Shown here piece by piece: positions 4,983-5,069 of a stretch of DNA of 5,069 nt. The notes beneath the pieces are model-generated. The model was given only the letters and a program-made list of their open reading frames with translations, did not search any database and was not told where the DNA came from. The stretch's first letter is position 1; every line of letters starts with the position of its first letter. This DNA comes from Nostoc sp. CHAB 5715 (lineage in GTDB: Bacteria; Cyanobacteriota; Cyanobacteriia; Cyanobacteriales; Nostocaceae): contig NZ_JAIVFR010000558.1 of NCBI RefSeq assembly GCF_020829685.1, positions 1-5,069 on the forward strand, written 5' to 3'. Position numbers and translations under genes: made by a program.

Positions 4983-5069
4983 ATAAAGTAGATTTCGCAA
5001 ATCTAAGCCTAAATAGGGATGCAATAACTCGCAGCAGTAATCAATCTGATGGCGAAAAGAGGATTGAGT
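4983..5069 (-). pseudogene. Polyketide synthase acyltransferase-domain fragment (partial)
   Basis: The minus-strand frame entering from the right edge reads FRHQIDYCCELL and then HPYLGLDLRNLLY. This resembles the early part of PKS acyltransferase domains, where a 'FRQQVD-C-ELL-P-LGLDLR-VLYP' pattern precedes the catalytic GHSxG region. After LLY (ending at 4983) the frame runs into the C-rich heptamer array and translates as proline/threonine/serine text. It then stays open within the transporter gene in another frame until 4791, with no PKS-like sequence. The catalytic parts of the domain are thus absent here, and the gene looks truncated at its 3' end. What lies beyond 5069 cannot be seen: it could be the end of a long PKS or only a short scrap. 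The identification is from pattern memory over 29 residues. Confidence 0.5.
4989..5005. promoter_or_regulatory. Perfect 17-bp dyad upstream of the transporter
   Basis: TAGATTT-CGC-AAATCTA is a perfect inverted repeat (7-bp arms, 3-base spacer), 47-63 bases upstream of the transporter's ATG. Its size and symmetry would suit a dimeric repressor. On the minus strand a weak promoter-like pair (TTTAGG, 17 bases, TACTTT) would place the dyad between the -35 and -10 elements. However, it lies within the PKS-like coding relic and no regulator gene is in view, so it may be coincidence. Confidence 0.25.

Noticed and set aside
4791..5024. A 77-codon minus-strand frame that could be taken as a complete small gene starting at TTG 5024.
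   Set aside because: Only its first few residues (4983-5024) look like protein, as part of the PKS-like relic entering from the edge. The rest is repeat translation and an out-of-frame reading of the transporter gene.

Overview
This window is very probably a cyanobacterial chromosome, most likely from a large-genome filamentous or Nostoc/Scytonema-like lineage. I count nine perfect HIP1 octamers (GCGATCGC), about one per 560 bases. There are heptameric short tandem repeats (TGGGGAG) and 'filler' runs of the kind common between cyanobacterial genes. The two recognisable gene families of unknown function, DUF3611 and the TIGR02587/TIGR02588 pair, are also typical of cyanobacteria. No RNA gene, CRISPR array or replication origin was seen.

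Layout from left to right. Bases 1-453 are decayed, mobile-element-rich DNA: a small hairpin, spacer repeat text, a 50-codon relic resembling the C-terminus of an IS66-like transposase (minus strand), a putative IS end ending in GTTAC at 333, and a tiny open frame of unknown nature. Bases 454-1846 (plus strand) hold two closely spaced genes: a four-helix DUF3611 membrane protein and a six-helix voltage-gated-type ion channel whose filter reads TTLGSEYWP instead of the potassium-channel TVGYGD. Converging on these from the right (minus strand, 3198 to 1937) is a two-gene operon with a 4-base ATGA overlap: the multi-spanning TIGR02587/DUF2391 protein and the single-pass TIGR02588 protein. The function of this pair is not known.

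Bases 3276-3318 carry a second copy of the putative IS end (37 of 43 bases identical to 291-333, same orientation). It cuts off the 3' half of a DJ-1/PfpI-family gene (3644 to 3319). That gene also carries an in-frame TAA just before its catalytic cysteine motif, so it is doubly broken. It was the second gene of an operon headed by an intact 12-helix major facilitator transporter (4942 to 3653). Upstream of the transporter lie a G-rich heptamer repeat and, running off the right edge, a fragment whose translation resembles the start of a polyketide synthase acyltransferase domain (5069 to 4983, minus strand).

Overall this is an accessory, membrane-protein-rich region shaped by insertion elements and repeat insertion. 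The block 334-3275 (DUF3611, channel, TIGR02587/02588) is bracketed by direct copies of the same 43-base element end. The most interesting unknowns are the non-canonical channel beside DUF3611, the TIGR02587/02588 pair, and the gene wreckage at the two IS ends and at the right edge.
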